A DNA stretch of 64,000 bases from Leifsonia sp052114085 (GCF_052114085.1 NZ_JBFREB010000001.1:2170001-2234000), one strand, 5' to 3'; shown: positions 42,352 through 51,793, numbered from the stretch's first letter. Translations and numbers: made by a program. Notes: a model not told the origin generated them from the letters alone.

Positions 42352-45270
42352 TTAGGCGAAGGCCTCGGGGGGCGGGCAGGCGCAGAAGAGATTGCGGTCG
42401 CCGTAGGCCTGGTCGATGCGGCGGACGGGAGGCCAGTACTTGTCGCGGACGAGGGCCGGGACGGGGTAAACCGCCTGCTCGCGCGAGTACGGGTGGCTCC
42501 AGTCGGAGGAGACGACCGACTCGGCGGTGTGTGGCGCGTTGCGCAACGGGTTGTCGTCCGACGGCCAGTCCCCCGCCGCCACGGCGTCGGCCTCCTCGCG
42601 GATCGCGATCATCGCGGCCACGAAACGGTCGAGTTCGGCGAGGTCCTCGCTCTCGGTGGGCTCCACCATGAGGGTGCCGGCGACCGGGAACGACATCGTC
42701 GGCGCATGGAAGCCGAAGTCGATGAGCCGTTTGGCGACATCGTCGACCGTCACGCCGGTGCGCTCAGTGAGCGGGCGGACGTCGAGGATGCACTCGTGCG
42801 CGACCAGGCCGTCCTCACCCGCGTAGAGCACCGGGAAGTGCTCGCGCAGCCGTGCGGCGACGTAGTTCGCGGCGAGCACGGCCGCGCCCGTCGCATCCTT
42901 CAGCCCCTCGGCGCCCATCATCCGGACGTACGCCCAGCTGATCGGCAAGATGCTCGGGCTGCCGTACGGCGCTGCCGAGACCGGCGCGCCGCCGTGCTCC
43001 ACCCGTCCGCCGCCCGCGAGCGGATGCGTCGCATCCTGAGCCAGCGGATGCCCGGGCAGGAACGGAGCCAGGTGCGCCTTCGCAGCGACCGGGCCGACAC
43101 CGGGGCCTCCCCCGCCGTGCGGGATGCAGAACGTCTTGTGCAGGTTGAGGTGGCTGACGTCGCCCCCGAAGTCGCCGAACCGGGCGTACCCGAGCAGAGC
43201 GTTGAGGTTGGCACCGTCGACGTATACCTGGCCGCCCGCGTCGTGGACCGCCTGGGTGATCGCGACGACCTCGTGCTCGTAGACGCCGTGGGTCGACGGG
43301 TAGGTGATCATGAGCGCGGCCAGAGTCTCGGAGTGCTGCGCGATCTTCGCGCGCAGGTCGTCGAGGTCGACGTTGCCGAGCTCATCGGTCGCAACGACGA
43401 CGACGCTCATCCCGGCCAGCACGGCCGAGGCGGCGTTGGTGCCGTGGGCCGACTGCGGGATGAGGCACACCGTCCGCGCCAGATCGCCGCGCGAGCGGTG
43501 GTAGCCGCGGATCGCGAGCAGTCCGGCGAGCTCGCCCTGGCTGCCCGCGTTCGGCTGCAGGGACACGGTGTCGTAGCCCGTGACGTCGGCCAGCCACTGC
43601 TCCAGCTGGTCGATCAGTTCGAGCGAGCCGGCGACATCGGAGGCCGGGGCGAAGGGATGCAGGGCCGCGAACTCGGGCCAGGTGACGGCCTCCATCTCGG
43701 TCGCCGCGTTCAGCTTCATCGTGCAGGAGCCGAGCGGGATCATCCCGCGGTCGAGGGCGTAGTCGCGGTCCTGCAGCAGGCGCAGGTAGCGCATCATCGC
43801 CGTCTCGGAGTGGTGCGTGTTGAAGACCGGGTGCGTCAGGTACGCCGACTCGCGCGCGAGTCCGGCGTCGAAGGAGGACTCCGACGGCAGATCGAGCGCA
43901 ACGTCGTCACCGTCGACGGTGCCCCCGAGCACGCGGATGAGGTCGGCCAGGGGGAAGTCGCCATCGCGCAGGTCGGCGGCCGACTCCTCGTCCAGGCTCA
44001 GCGAGACCAGGCCTGCATCCGTCGCGTGCAGCAGCATCCCGTGGTCGTGGGCGCGCGCGACGACCGTCGCGGCGTCATCGACCTCGACCTGGAGCGTGTC
44101 GAAGAACGACCGCGACACGACCTCGACGCCCGACGCCCGCAGCGCCTCGGCGACGGCGGCCGTCGTCAGGTGCACCTGACGACCGATCGCGCGCAGTCCG
44201 GACGGGCCGTGGTAGACCGCGTACATCGCGGCCATGACGGCGAGCAGCACCTGAGCGGTGCAGATGTTGGAGGTGGCCTTCTCGCGGCGGATGTGCTGCT
44301 CGCGCGTCTGCAGCGTGAGCCGGTAGGCAGGCTTGCCCACGGCATCCTGCGAGACGCCGACGAGACGGCCGGGGAGCTGACGCTCGAGGCCCGCGCGGAC
44401 GGCCATGTAGCCGGCGTGCGGACCGCCGAAGCCCATGGGCACGCCGAAGCGCTGGCTCGTGCCGACGGCGACGTCGGCTCCGAGCTCGCCGGGAGCGCGC
44501 AGCTGCGTCAGTGCGAGCAGGTCGGCTGCGGCGACGACGACGGCGCCGGCCTCCTTGGCGGTACGGATGGCGCCGGACGGATCCCAGACCCGCCCAGAGG
44601 CCCCGGGGTACTGCACGAAGAGGCCGAACGCGTCCGACAGCTCGGGCGCATCCGCCGCCAGGCTCGCCAGGTCGAGCACGACCAGCTCGACACCGACCGC
44701 CTCGGCGCGGTTGCGGAGCAGTGCGATCGTCTGCGGGAACGTGTCGGCGTCGACCACGAACCGAGCCGACTTCGCCTTGGAGGCACGGCGCGCCAGCAGC
44801 ATCCCCTCGACGACGGCCGTCGCCTCGTCGAGCATGGACGCGTTGGCCGTGTCGAGCCCGGTCAGGTCGGAGACCATGGTCTGGAAGTTGATCAGCGCCT
44901 CCAGCCGGCCCTGCGAGATCTCCGGCTGGTACGGCGTGTAGGCGGTGTACCAGCCCGGGTTCTCGAGCACGTTCCGTTTGATGACCGCCGGGGTGATGGT
45001 TCCGTAGTAGCCGAGGCCGATGAGGCTGCGGTTCACGGTGTTGCGGGCGGCCAGCGCACGCAGCTCGCGCAGCGCGGCACGTTCGCCGAGCGGCGCGGGC
45101 AGGACGGATGTGCGCGCGCCGTCCACCCTGATGGAGTCGGGGACGGCGGCGGAGACGAGCTCCTGGACGGAGGCCCACTCGCGGGAGGCAGCGGCGCCGA
45201 TCGCGGACAGCATGGTGCGCTGCGCGTCGTCGTCAGTGCCGATGTGACGCGCAGGGAAGAGGTCGGTCAT
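42352..45270 (-). CDS. gcvP: Glycine dehydrogenase (decarboxylating), P-protein
   Basis: 972-residue homodimeric PLP enzyme that decarboxylates glycine and passes the aminomethyl group to lipoyl-GcvH. The PLP lysine is K712 in NLHKTFCIPHGGGGPG. N-terminal RHIGTDDDAQ and Gly-rich SCTMKLNAATEM are standard. Last gene of gcvT-gcvH-gcvP, 15 nt after gcvH, and so under the upstream riboswitch. Confidence 0.97.
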   Translation of the reverse strand: MTDLFPARHIGTDDDAQRTMLSAIGAAASREWASVQELVSAAVPDSIRVDGARTSVLPAPLGERAALRELRALAARNTVNRSLIGLGYYGTITPAVIKRNVLENPGWYTAYTPYQPEISQGRLEALINFQTMVSDLTGLDTANASMLDEATAVVEGMLLARRASKAKSARFVVDADTFPQTIALLRNRAEAVGVELVVLDLASLAADAPELSDAFGLFVQYPGASGRVWDPSGAIRTAKEAGAVVVAAADLLALTQLRAPGELGADVAVGTSQRFGVPMGFGGPHAGYMAVRAGLERQLPGRLVGVSQDAVGKPAYRLTLQTREQHIRREKATSNICTAQVLLAVMAAMYAVYHGPSGLRAIGRQVHLTTAAVAEALRASGVEVVSRSFFDTLQVEVDDAATVVARAHDHGMLLHATDAGLVSLSLDEESAADLRDGDFPLADLIRVLGGTVDGDDVALDLPSESSFDAGLARESAYLTHPVFNTHHSETAMMRYLRLLQDRDYALDRGMIPLGSCTMKLNAATEMEAVTWPEFAALHPFAPASDVAGSLELIDQLEQWLADVTGYDTVSLQPNAGSQGELAGLLAIRGYHRSRGDLARTVCLIPQSAHGTNAASAVLAGMSVVVVATDELGNVDLDDLRAKIAQHSETLAALMITYPSTHGVYEHEVVAITQAVHDAGGQVYVDGANLNALLGYARFGDFGGDVSHLNLHKTFCIPHGGGGPGVGPVAAKAHLAPFLPGHPLAQDATHPLAGGGRVEHGGAPVSAAPYGSPSILPISWAYVRMMGAEGLKDATGAAVLAANYVAARLREHFPVLYAGEDGLVAHECILDVRPLTERTGVTVDDVAKRLIDFGFHAPTMSFPVAGTLMVEPTESEDLAELDRFVAAMIAIREEADAVAAGDWPSDDNPLRNAPHTAESVVSSDWSHPYSREQAVYPVPALVRDKYWPPVRRIDQAYGDRNLFCACPPPEAFA

Positions 45271-45285
45271 GAAGAGTGAAGAACC

Positions 45286-45660
45286 TTACTCGCCGGTGAG
45301 GGCGGCGTACTCGTCGTAGCTGAGGAGGTTGTCGGGCAGCTCGGTGAAGCGGACCTTCACCAGCCAGCCCTGGCCGAACGGGTCGGAATTGACCAGTTCG
45401 GGCGCGTCGACCACGGCGGAGTTCGCCTCGGCCACGGTGCCGTCGACCGGAGCGAACAGCTCGCCGACCGACTTCGTCGACTCGATCTCGCCCACCACTC
45501 GACCGGAGGTGACGTCGCTGCCCTCCTCGGGCAGCTCGACGAACACCACGTCGCCCAGCTTCTCAGCGGCGTAGGAGGTGATGCCCACGGTCGCGACGTC
45601 GCCCTCGATCAGGAGCCACTCGTGCTCCGGCGTGTACTTCAGGTCTCGTTCTGCGGCCAT
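45286..45660 (-). CDS. gcvH: Glycine cleavage H-protein
   Basis: 124-residue lipoyl carrier shuttling the aminomethyl group between P- and T-proteins. The lipoylated lysine is K63 in EIESTKSVGELFAP. ATG 45660 lies 2 nt after the gcvT stop, so translation is coupled. Length is standard. Confidence 0.97.
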   Translation of the reverse strand: MAAERDLKYTPEHEWLLIEGDVATVGITSYAAEKLGDVVFVELPEEGSDVTSGRVVGEIESTKSVGELFAPVDGTVAEANSAVVDAPELVNSDPFGQGWLVKVRFTELPDNLLSYDEYAALTGE

Positions 45661-45662
45661 GG

Positions 45663-46847
45663 CTAGCGCTTCTTTCTGCTGTAGAAGGGGAGGGCGGTGA
45701 CGGTGAACGGGAGGCGGGTGCCGCGCACATCCACGTGGAGCACGGTGTTCTCTCGAGCGAACTGCGGCGCGACGTAGGCCATGGCGATCGGCACCCCGAG
45801 TGTCGGCGAGAGCGCACCGGAGGTGACGACACCGATCTCGGCGTCCTCGCCATCGGCGACGTCTTTCGCGAACACCGGGTAGCCGGCCCGCGCGGCGCGC
45901 TTGCCCTCGCCGGTCAGGCCGACGAGCACGCGGGCGTCCGGGTGGGGGCCCTCTTCGCTCGCGGCGCGGCCGATGAAGTCGGTGTCCTTCGCGAGGTTGA
46001 CGACACGGCCGAGGCCGGCCTGCGCGGGCAGCGTGTCGCGGCCGAGCTCGTGGCCGTACAGCGGCATCCCGGCCTCCAGGCGGAGCGTGTCGCGGCTGGC
46101 GAGACCGGCGGGCACCAGGCCCTGCTCGGTGCCGGCTTCGGTGAGCGCATCCCACAGTGCTCGCGCGTTGTCGGGCGCCAAGTAGAGCTCGAAGCCGTCC
46201 TCGCCGGTGTAGCCGGTGCGGGCGATGAGCACGGGATGCGTCTCGAAGGCGGCCGGGAGCGACCAGTAGTACTTCAGCCCAGAGAGACGCTCGCCGAAGT
46301 CTTCACCGTCGAGCGCGCCGGCGTCGGCTGCCAGACCCGGCGTCGCTAGCAGGATGGAGAGCGCGGCCGGACCCTGCACGGCGATCAGGGCGATGTCGTC
46401 GGACTCGTCGAAGACCTCCACATCGAACGGGGATGTGCGGTCGCGCAGCTCCTGCGCCACCGCATCCCGGTTCGACGCGTTCGCGACGATCATGTAGCGG
46501 TCGTCGCCGGTGCGGTACACCACCAGGTCGTCGATGATGCCGCCGGAGCGGGACAGCAGGAGGCTGTACTTGGCCTGGTCGATGTTGAGCGCCGAGAGCT
46601 TGCCGGCGAGCGCGTAGTCGAGCGACTGCCCCGCCTCCGGCCCGATCAGCACGATCTCGGCCATGTGGGAGAGGTCGAAGAGACCAGCGGCGGTGCGGAC
46701 GGCGTGGTGCTCCGCCAAGTCTGACGAGTAGCGGACGGGCATCTGCCATCCGGCGAAGTCGGTGAAGGATGCGCCGGCCGCGGCATGCGCGTCGTGGAGC
46801 GGGGAGGTGCGCTCGTCGTCCGTGGACGGGCTCTGCTGCGAGGTCAT
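45663..46847 (-). CDS. gcvT: Glycine cleavage T-protein (aminomethyltransferase)
   Basis: 394 residues, transferring the methylene group to tetrahydrofolate and releasing ammonia. GWQMPVRYSSDLAEHHAVRTAAGLFDLSHM and ARTGYTGEDGFELYL are folate-site signatures. First gene of the operon; GGAG lies 5 nt before ATG 46847. The frame is open further up but that region is the glycine riboswitch and is not coding. Confidence 0.97.
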   Translation of the reverse strand: MTSQQSPSTDDERTSPLHDAHAAAGASFTDFAGWQMPVRYSSDLAEHHAVRTAAGLFDLSHMAEIVLIGPEAGQSLDYALAGKLSALNIDQAKYSLLLSRSGGIIDDLVVYRTGDDRYMIVANASNRDAVAQELRDRTSPFDVEVFDESDDIALIAVQGPAALSILLATPGLAADAGALDGEDFGERLSGLKYYWSLPAAFETHPVLIARTGYTGEDGFELYLAPDNARALWDALTEAGTEQGLVPAGLASRDTLRLEAGMPLYGHELGRDTLPAQAGLGRVVNLAKDTDFIGRAASEEGPHPDARVLVGLTGEGKRAARAGYPVFAKDVADGEDAEIGVVTSGALSPTLGVPIAMAYVAPQFARENTVLHVDVRGTRLPFTVTALPFYSRKKR

Positions 46848-46911
46848 GAGTTCTCCGATTCGCCGGCCGTCGGCCGGGGGCTGCGGAAGCGTCGCCGCTT
46901 CCGGGAAGAAC

Positions 46912-47098
46912 TCCCCCTCTGTCATCCGGCCTGAGAGTTTCACCGCGTCCGTGCAGGATGCGGCTTTCACCGTGGGCGAGGGCGGCGGGCGCCGTCCTGC
47001 TTTTCAGAGTGGCCAGTTCGATGCGGTACGCGTACCTGAGAGATTGTCGGGGAGGATTGCTCCTTCGGTGCCGCGCGCACGCACGCGACTCTCCCGCA
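46912..47098 (-). ncRNA. Tandem glycine riboswitch
   Basis: On the minus strand the leader of gcvT shows both aptamers. The first runs from GCGGGAGAGT through ACCGAAGGAGCAA and AATCTCTCAGGTA to CACTCTGAAAAGC. The second contains CACGGTGAAAGC, GCGGTGAAACTCTCAGGC and GACAGAGGGGGAG. These are the conserved glycine-aptamer blocks. Between it and gcvT are two small hairpins (GGAAGCG/CGCTTCC and CCGGCCG/CGGCCGG) that could form the expression platform. In this context it should switch gcvTHP on when glycine is high. Confidence 0.93.
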
Positions 47099-47171
47099 TC
47101 GACCTCGTTGGCCCAGTATTCAGTTGGATGTCCGGCCAGCATATCCGCTCCCGCGCCTTCCTGCGTACGCG

Positions 47172-47231
47172 GAGATTTGCGCCAAGTCGCGGTTATGAGC
47201 GCGCCATAACCGACATTTGGCGCAAATCTCT
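47172..47231. repeat. Intergenic palindromic repeat, copy A
   Basis: Arms 47172-47197 and 47205-47230 pair at 23 of 26 positions with a 7-nt loop. It shares two exact 15-nt blocks, TCGCGGTTATGAGCG and TTGGCGCAAATCTCT, with copy B at 63049-63106. It lies between divergent gcvT and nrtR, so it is not a terminator of either gene. The rest of the 46848-47327 gap is riboswitch and promoter DNA. Confidence 0.85.
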
Positions 47232-47264
47232 GCGGGCGGACGTGCGTTTGTGGTTCTGGTCGAG

Positions 47265-47294
47265 ATGACACTAAGATGATAGGAACGTTAGAGT
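47265..47294 (+). promoter_or_regulatory. Promoter of the nrtR-nad operon
   Basis: ATGACA (five of six to TTGACA) and TAGAGT are 18 bp apart. The -10 lies inside the NrtR operator. Confidence 0.55.
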
Positions 47295-47309
47295 CAGTGT
47301 GACTCTTAC
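47287..47309. promoter_or_regulatory. NrtR operator
   Basis: GTTAGAGTCA and TGACTCTTAC (9 of 10 complementary) flank GTG. It overlaps the -10 and start region of nrtR-nadABC, as expected for autorepression by NrtR. Confidence 0.7.
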
Positions 47310-47327
47310 CCGATCCGGGAGCAGAGC

Positions 47328-48059
47328 ATGACGGAACGACATGAGCGGGCGAGCGCGATCCTCGCCGTGTCGACGGTCATCTTCGCCCTGCGCAGCGACG
47401 ACGAGACCGGGGGCGTGCCGCAGGTGTGGCTGCCGCTGGTGCGCCGCATCCGGGAGCCGTTCGAGGGGCGCTGGGCGCTCCCCGGCGGCCCGCTGCGCGT
47501 CGGCGAAGACCTCGCCTACGCCGCCGCCCGCTCACTGAACGACACCACCGGCCTGACCCCGAGCTACCTCGAACAGCTCTACGCGTTCGGCGACGTCGAC
47601 CGCTCCCCCGGCGCCGACCGCGTCGTCTCGGTCGTCTACTGGGCCCTGGTGCGCAGCGAGGAGGCCGAGCGCGCGAGCGTGGGCGAGAACGTCCGCTGGT
47701 TCCCCGCCGACGACCTGCCCGAGCTGGCGTTCGACCACAACGTGATCGTCGAGTACGCCCTCTGGCGGCTCCGCACGAAGATGGAGTATTCGCGCATCGC
47801 CCACGCCTTCCTCGGCGAGCGCTTCACGCTGGCCCAGCTGCGCGGCGTGCACGAAGCCGTGCTCGGCCGCGCCCTCGACCCGGCCAACTTCCGCCGCACG
47901 ATCGAGGCCTCCGGAGCCGTCGTCGCGACCGACGAATACCTCACCGGCACCCCGCACCGGCCGCCGCGGCTGTACCGCTACAACGACCAGATCGACCTCG
48001 CCGACGCGGGGCCGCTCCCCCGCCAACAGCATCCCTTCGAAGGAAGAAGCGCATCGTGA
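47328..48059 (+). CDS. nrtR: NrtR, Nudix-related transcriptional repressor of NAD synthesis
   Basis: 243 residues: an N-terminal Nudix-like domain and a C-terminal winged helix (about 145-225, with FTLAQLRGVHEAVLG and FRRTIEASGAV). The Nudix box is degenerate: around residues 53-76 the REUxEE core reads RSLNDT, so the catalytic glutamates are gone and the domain should sense ADP-ribose rather than hydrolyse it. First gene of nrtR-nadA-nadB-nadC-nifS, overlapping nadA as GTGA. A palindrome covers its own -10. Confidence 0.93.
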   Translation: MTERHERASAILAVSTVIFALRSDDETGGVPQVWLPLVRRIREPFEGRWALPGGPLRVGEDLAYAAARSLNDTTGLTPSYLEQLYAFGDVDRSPGADRVVSVVYWALVRSEEAERASVGENVRWFPADDLPELAFDHNVIVEYALWRLRTKMEYSRIAHAFLGERFTLAQLRGVHEAVLGRALDPANFRRTIEASGAVVATDEYLTGTPHRPPRLYRYNDQIDLADAGPLPRQQHPFEGRSAS

Positions 48060-49366
48060 CTACCGCCGCTGTACCCATCGCCTCGGTCGACACCACCATC
48101 CGGCTCATCGCGTCGGGCCAGGTCGACGGCGAGACCTGCACGCCCGACCTCGTGGAGGCGCCGTGGGAGTTCGACTCCCTGCTCCCCTCCTACGGGCCCG
48201 GCGCCTCGCTGGGCGACCCGATCCCCGCGAACGCGCCGCGGCAGGGCGAGCTGCCCGAGGAGTACCGCACCGCGTCGGCCGTGGAGCTCGGCGACCGCAT
48301 CCGCGCCGCCAAGGAGACCCTCGGGGACCGCGTCGCGGTGATGGGCCACTTCTATCAGCGTGACGAGGTGGTGCAGTACGCCGACTTCGTGGGCGACTCG
48401 TTCCAGCTCGCGAACGCGGCGAAGGCTAGACCTGCGGCCGAGGCGATCGTGTTCTGCGGCGTGCACTTCATGGCCGAGACGGCGGACATCGTGTCCCGGC
48501 CCGATCAGCGCGTCATCCTGCCGAACCTGGCCGCGGGCTGCTCGATGGCCGACATGGCCGACCTCGACTCCGTGCAGGAGTGCTGGGAGCAGCTGGAGGA
48601 GCTGTACGGCACCGAGCCGGACGCCGACGGCCGGGTGCCGGTCATCCCGGTCACCTACATGAACTCGTCCGCGGCGCTGAAGGCGTTCTGCGGCGAGCAC
48701 GGCGGCATCGTCTGCACCTCGTCCAATGCCTCCACGGTGCTGCAGTGGGCGTTCGAGCGCGGACAGCGTGTCCTCTTCTTCCCGGACCAGCACCTCGGCC
48801 GCAACACGGCGAAGGCGATGGGCGTGCCGCTCGAGCAGATGCCGCTCTGGAACCCGCGCAAGCCGTGGGGCGGGACGGACGCCCAAACCCTCGAGGACGC
48901 CCAGGTGATCCTCTGGCACGGCTTCTGCTCGGTGCACAAGCGCTTCACGGTCGGGCAGATCGAGCACGCGCGCGCCGAGTTCCCGGGCGTCCGGGTCATC
49001 GTCCACCCCGAGTGCCCGATGGATGTGGTGGACGCGGCCGACGAGTACGGCTCGACCGACTACATCGTGAAGGCCATCCAGGCGGCGCCTGCGGGCTCCA
49101 CGTTCGCGATCGGCACCGAGATCAACCTGGTGCAGCGACTGGCGGCGCAGTTCCCGCAGCACACCATCTTCTGCCTCGACGCGGTCGTCTGCCCGTGCTC
49201 GACGATGTACCGCATCCATCCCGGCTACCTCGCCTGGGTGCTGGAGGGCCTGGTCCGCGGCGAGGTGCTCAATCAGGTGACGGTGTCCGAGTCGGTCGCC
49301 GCTCCCGCGCGCGTGGCGCTCGAGCGCATGCTCGCTGCGCGACCCGACACCACGATGGCGGCGTGA
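48056..49366 (+). CDS. nadA: Quinolinate synthase A
   Basis: 436-residue 4Fe-4S enzyme that condenses iminoaspartate with dihydroxyacetone phosphate to quinolinate. Cluster cysteine regions are visible as FCGVHFMAETADI, the segment with CTSSNAS, and VVCPCSTMYRIHPG. FFPDQHLGRNTA and MGHFYQRDEVV are family markers. GTG 48056 overlaps the nrtR stop; about 80 extra N-terminal residues precede the core, as in the actinobacterial long form. Confidence 0.95.
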   Translation: MTTAAVPIASVDTTIRLIASGQVDGETCTPDLVEAPWEFDSLLPSYGPGASLGDPIPANAPRQGELPEEYRTASAVELGDRIRAAKETLGDRVAVMGHFYQRDEVVQYADFVGDSFQLANAAKARPAAEAIVFCGVHFMAETADIVSRPDQRVILPNLAAGCSMADMADLDSVQECWEQLEELYGTEPDADGRVPVIPVTYMNSSAALKAFCGEHGGIVCTSSNASTVLQWAFERGQRVLFFPDQHLGRNTAKAMGVPLEQMPLWNPRKPWGGTDAQTLEDAQVILWHGFCSVHKRFTVGQIEHARAEFPGVRVIVHPECPMDVVDAADEYGSTDYIVKAIQAAPAGSTFAIGTEINLVQRLAAQFPQHTIFCLDAVVCPCSTMYRIHPGYLAWVLEGLVRGEVLNQVTVSESVAAPARVALERMLAARPDTTMAA

Positions 49367-49367
49367 C

Positions 49368-50945
49368 ATGAGCCGGGTCGTCGTCGTCGGGAGCGGGATC
49401 GCGGGGCTCACCGCCGCGCTCCGCGCCCGCGCGCTCGGGCACACCGTCACGGTCGTGACCAAGGGGTCCCTCAGCGACGGCAGCACCCGGTACGCGCAGG
49501 GCGGGATCGCGGCTGCGCTGTTCCCCGACGACAGCGTGGCGGCGCACATCGCCGACACTCTGCGGGCCGGTGCCGGGCTGAACGTCCGGGAGGCGGTGGA
49601 TGCGCTGTGCGCCGACGGGCCGGACCGCGTGCGCGAGCTGATCGCGCTGGGCGCCGCGTTCGACCGCGACGGCGAGGTTCTCGCCCGGGGGCTGGAGGCG
49701 GCGCACTCCGCTGCGCGCGTCCTGCATGCCGGGGGCGATGCGACCGGCGCGGAGCTGGAGCGGGCGTTGGTGGCGGCTCTGACGACCGCAGGCATTCCGG
49801 TGGTCGAGGGGGCCTTCCTGCGCGACGTGATCGTCCGCGACGGCCGGGCCGGGGGCGTCGCTCTGGAGGTGGGCGGCAGCCCGATCGTCCTCGACGCCGA
49901 CACCGTCGTGCTGGCGACCGGTGGATGGGGACGGCTGTATGCGCACACCACCAACCCGGCGGTCGCCACCGGCGACGGCGTGGCCGCCGCCTGGCGTGCC
50001 GGGGCCGTGCTCGCGGACCTCGAGTTCACCCAGTTCCACCCGACGGCGCTGTACTCCGCGCACCGAGGTGCGCCGTCCGGCGCGGGCGCCTTCCTCATCT
50101 CCGAGGCCGTACGCGGAGAGGGCGCCGTCTTGCGGAACGCCGCCGGCGAGCGCTTCATGACGGACGTGCACCCGGACGCCGAGCTCGCCCCGCGCGACGT
50201 GGTGGCCCGAGGGATCGCAGTCGAGATGGCGGCGCAGGGCGGGCGTCCGGTGCTGCTCGACGCGACGGCGCTGGGTGCGGAATTCCTCGCGCGGCGCTTC
50301 CCGACCATCGACGCCGCCACGCGCGCCGCCGGCTACGACTGGGGACGCCACCCCATCCCGGTGACGCCGGCCGCTCACTATGCCATGGGCGGGGTCGCGA
50401 CCGACACCGCGGGGCGGACCAGCGTGCCCGGTCTCTTCGCCGTCGGCGAGGTCGCCTGCACCGGCGCGCACGGCGGCAACCGGCTGGCATCGAACTCGCT
50501 GCTGGAGGGGCTGGTCTTCGCGCACCGCGCGGCGGACGCGATCGACGAGCCGTGGATGGACGTACCGGCCTGGGTGCAGGACGCGGCGGTGGCGACGGCG
50601 CAGGCCGAGGTGTCCGCGCATCCCGCATCGCAACCGTTCGACCGTGCGCGGCTCGGAGCGCTGCTGTGGGAGGCGGCCGGCGTGCACCGCGACGGCGCGC
50701 GCCTGACGGCGGCGGCGGCAGAGCTCGCAGCGGCCGCGGACCCGGCACCGGGAGAGGATGCGAACCTGCTCACGCTCGGCCGTCTCGTCGTCGCGGCGGC
50801 ACTCTCCCGCCAGGAGTCGCGGGGTGCGCACTTCCGGTCGGACTTCCCGCTCGCGGGCGACGGCCACCCGGTTCACACTGCCACGCTCCCCCGCACCCTC
50901 GTTCACACTCTGTCGACGCGACTCGAGGTTTCTACAGCATGCTGA
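49368..50945 (+). CDS. nadB: L-aspartate oxidase
   Basis: 525-residue flavoprotein oxidising aspartate to iminoaspartate for NadA. FAD motif VVVGSGIAGLTAAL at 4-17, RYAQGGIAAAL, and the C-terminal GNRLASNSLLEGLVF are typical. Starts 1 nt after nadA and overlaps nadC by 7 nt (ATGCTGA). Confidence 0.95.
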   Translation: MSRVVVVGSGIAGLTAALRARALGHTVTVVTKGSLSDGSTRYAQGGIAAALFPDDSVAAHIADTLRAGAGLNVREAVDALCADGPDRVRELIALGAAFDRDGEVLARGLEAAHSAARVLHAGGDATGAELERALVAALTTAGIPVVEGAFLRDVIVRDGRAGGVALEVGGSPIVLDADTVVLATGGWGRLYAHTTNPAVATGDGVAAAWRAGAVLADLEFTQFHPTALYSAHRGAPSGAGAFLISEAVRGEGAVLRNAAGERFMTDVHPDAELAPRDVVARGIAVEMAAQGGRPVLLDATALGAEFLARRFPTIDAATRAAGYDWGRHPIPVTPAAHYAMGGVATDTAGRTSVPGLFAVGEVACTGAHGGNRLASNSLLEGLVFAHRAADAIDEPWMDVPAWVQDAAVATAQAEVSAHPASQPFDRARLGALLWEAAGVHRDGARLTAAAAELAAAADPAPGEDANLLTLGRLVVAAALSRQESRGAHFRSDFPLAGDGHPVHTATLPRTLVHTLSTRLEVSTAC

Positions 50946-51793
50946 CCCGCCAGATCATCCACACCGTCGTCCAGGCGGCCCTCGTCGAAGACGCGCCCTG
51001 GGGGGATGTGACCAGCCAACTGCTCATCCCGGAGGCGGCCACCGCCACGGCACGACTCGTCGCGCGAGAGGCCGGCACGTTCGCCGGCGGCGAGGTGTTC
51101 GCTGCGGCGATGACCCTCACCGATCCGGACGTCGAGGTCACTCTGCACGTCGCCGACGGTGCGACGTTCGAGGCCGGTGACGCACTGGCGACCGTCTCTG
51201 GCGCGGCGCGCTCGGTGCTGCAAGGCGAGCGCGTCGCCCTGAACTTCACGCAGCGGATGAGCGGCATCGCCACCCTGACGGCCGCCTTCGTCGCGGAAGT
51301 CGCCCACACTTCCGCCCGCATCGTGGACACACGCAAGACCACGCCGGGGCTCCGCGCGTTCGAACGGCACGCCGTCCGCGCGGGCGGCGGCCACAACCAC
51401 CGGTACTCGCTGTCGGACGCGGTCATGGCCAAGGACAACCACCTCGCGGTGCTCACGGCTCAGACGGGTCTCTCGGTGACCGACGCCCTGGTGCGCGTGC
51501 GGGAACAGCTCTCGCACACCACGCACCTGGAGGTGGAGGTCGACCGGCTCGACCAGATCGAGCCCGTGCTCGCCGCCGGCGTCGACACGATCATGCTCGA
51601 CAACTTCACCCTCGACCAGCTCCGCGAAGGCGTCGCCCTCGTCGGAGGCCGTGCCCTCGTGGAGGCGAGCGGCAACGTCAGCCTGGCGACCGTCCGCGAC
51701 ATCGCCGAGACCGGCGTCGACGTGATCTCGTCGGGTGCGCTCACCCACAGCGTCCGCTCGCTCGACCTGGGACTGGACGTGGTGGTCGAGTGA
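50939..51793 (+). CDS. nadC: Nicotinate-nucleotide pyrophosphorylase (carboxylating)
   Basis: 284 residues; quinolinate plus PRPP gives nicotinate mononucleotide. DTRKTTPGLRAFERHAVRAGG and MAKDNH form the active site, and the C-terminal EASGNVSLATVRDIAETGVD is the usual phosphate-binding end. Both ends overlap neighbours, showing translational coupling within the nad operon. Confidence 0.95.
   Translation: MLTRQIIHTVVQAALVEDAPWGDVTSQLLIPEAATATARLVAREAGTFAGGEVFAAAMTLTDPDVEVTLHVADGATFEAGDALATVSGAARSVLQGERVALNFTQRMSGIATLTAAFVAEVAHTSARIVDTRKTTPGLRAFERHAVRAGGGHNHRYSLSDAVMAKDNHLAVLTAQTGLSVTDALVRVREQLSHTTHLEVEVDRLDQIEPVLAAGVDTIMLDNFTLDQLREGVALVGGRALVEASGNVSLATVRDIAETGVDVISSGALTHSVRSLDLGLDVVVE

Noticed and set aside
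46848..46970. Upstream extension of gcvT by 41 codons
   Set aside because: The region is the conserved second aptamer of the glycine riboswitch; the GcvT family starts at 46847.
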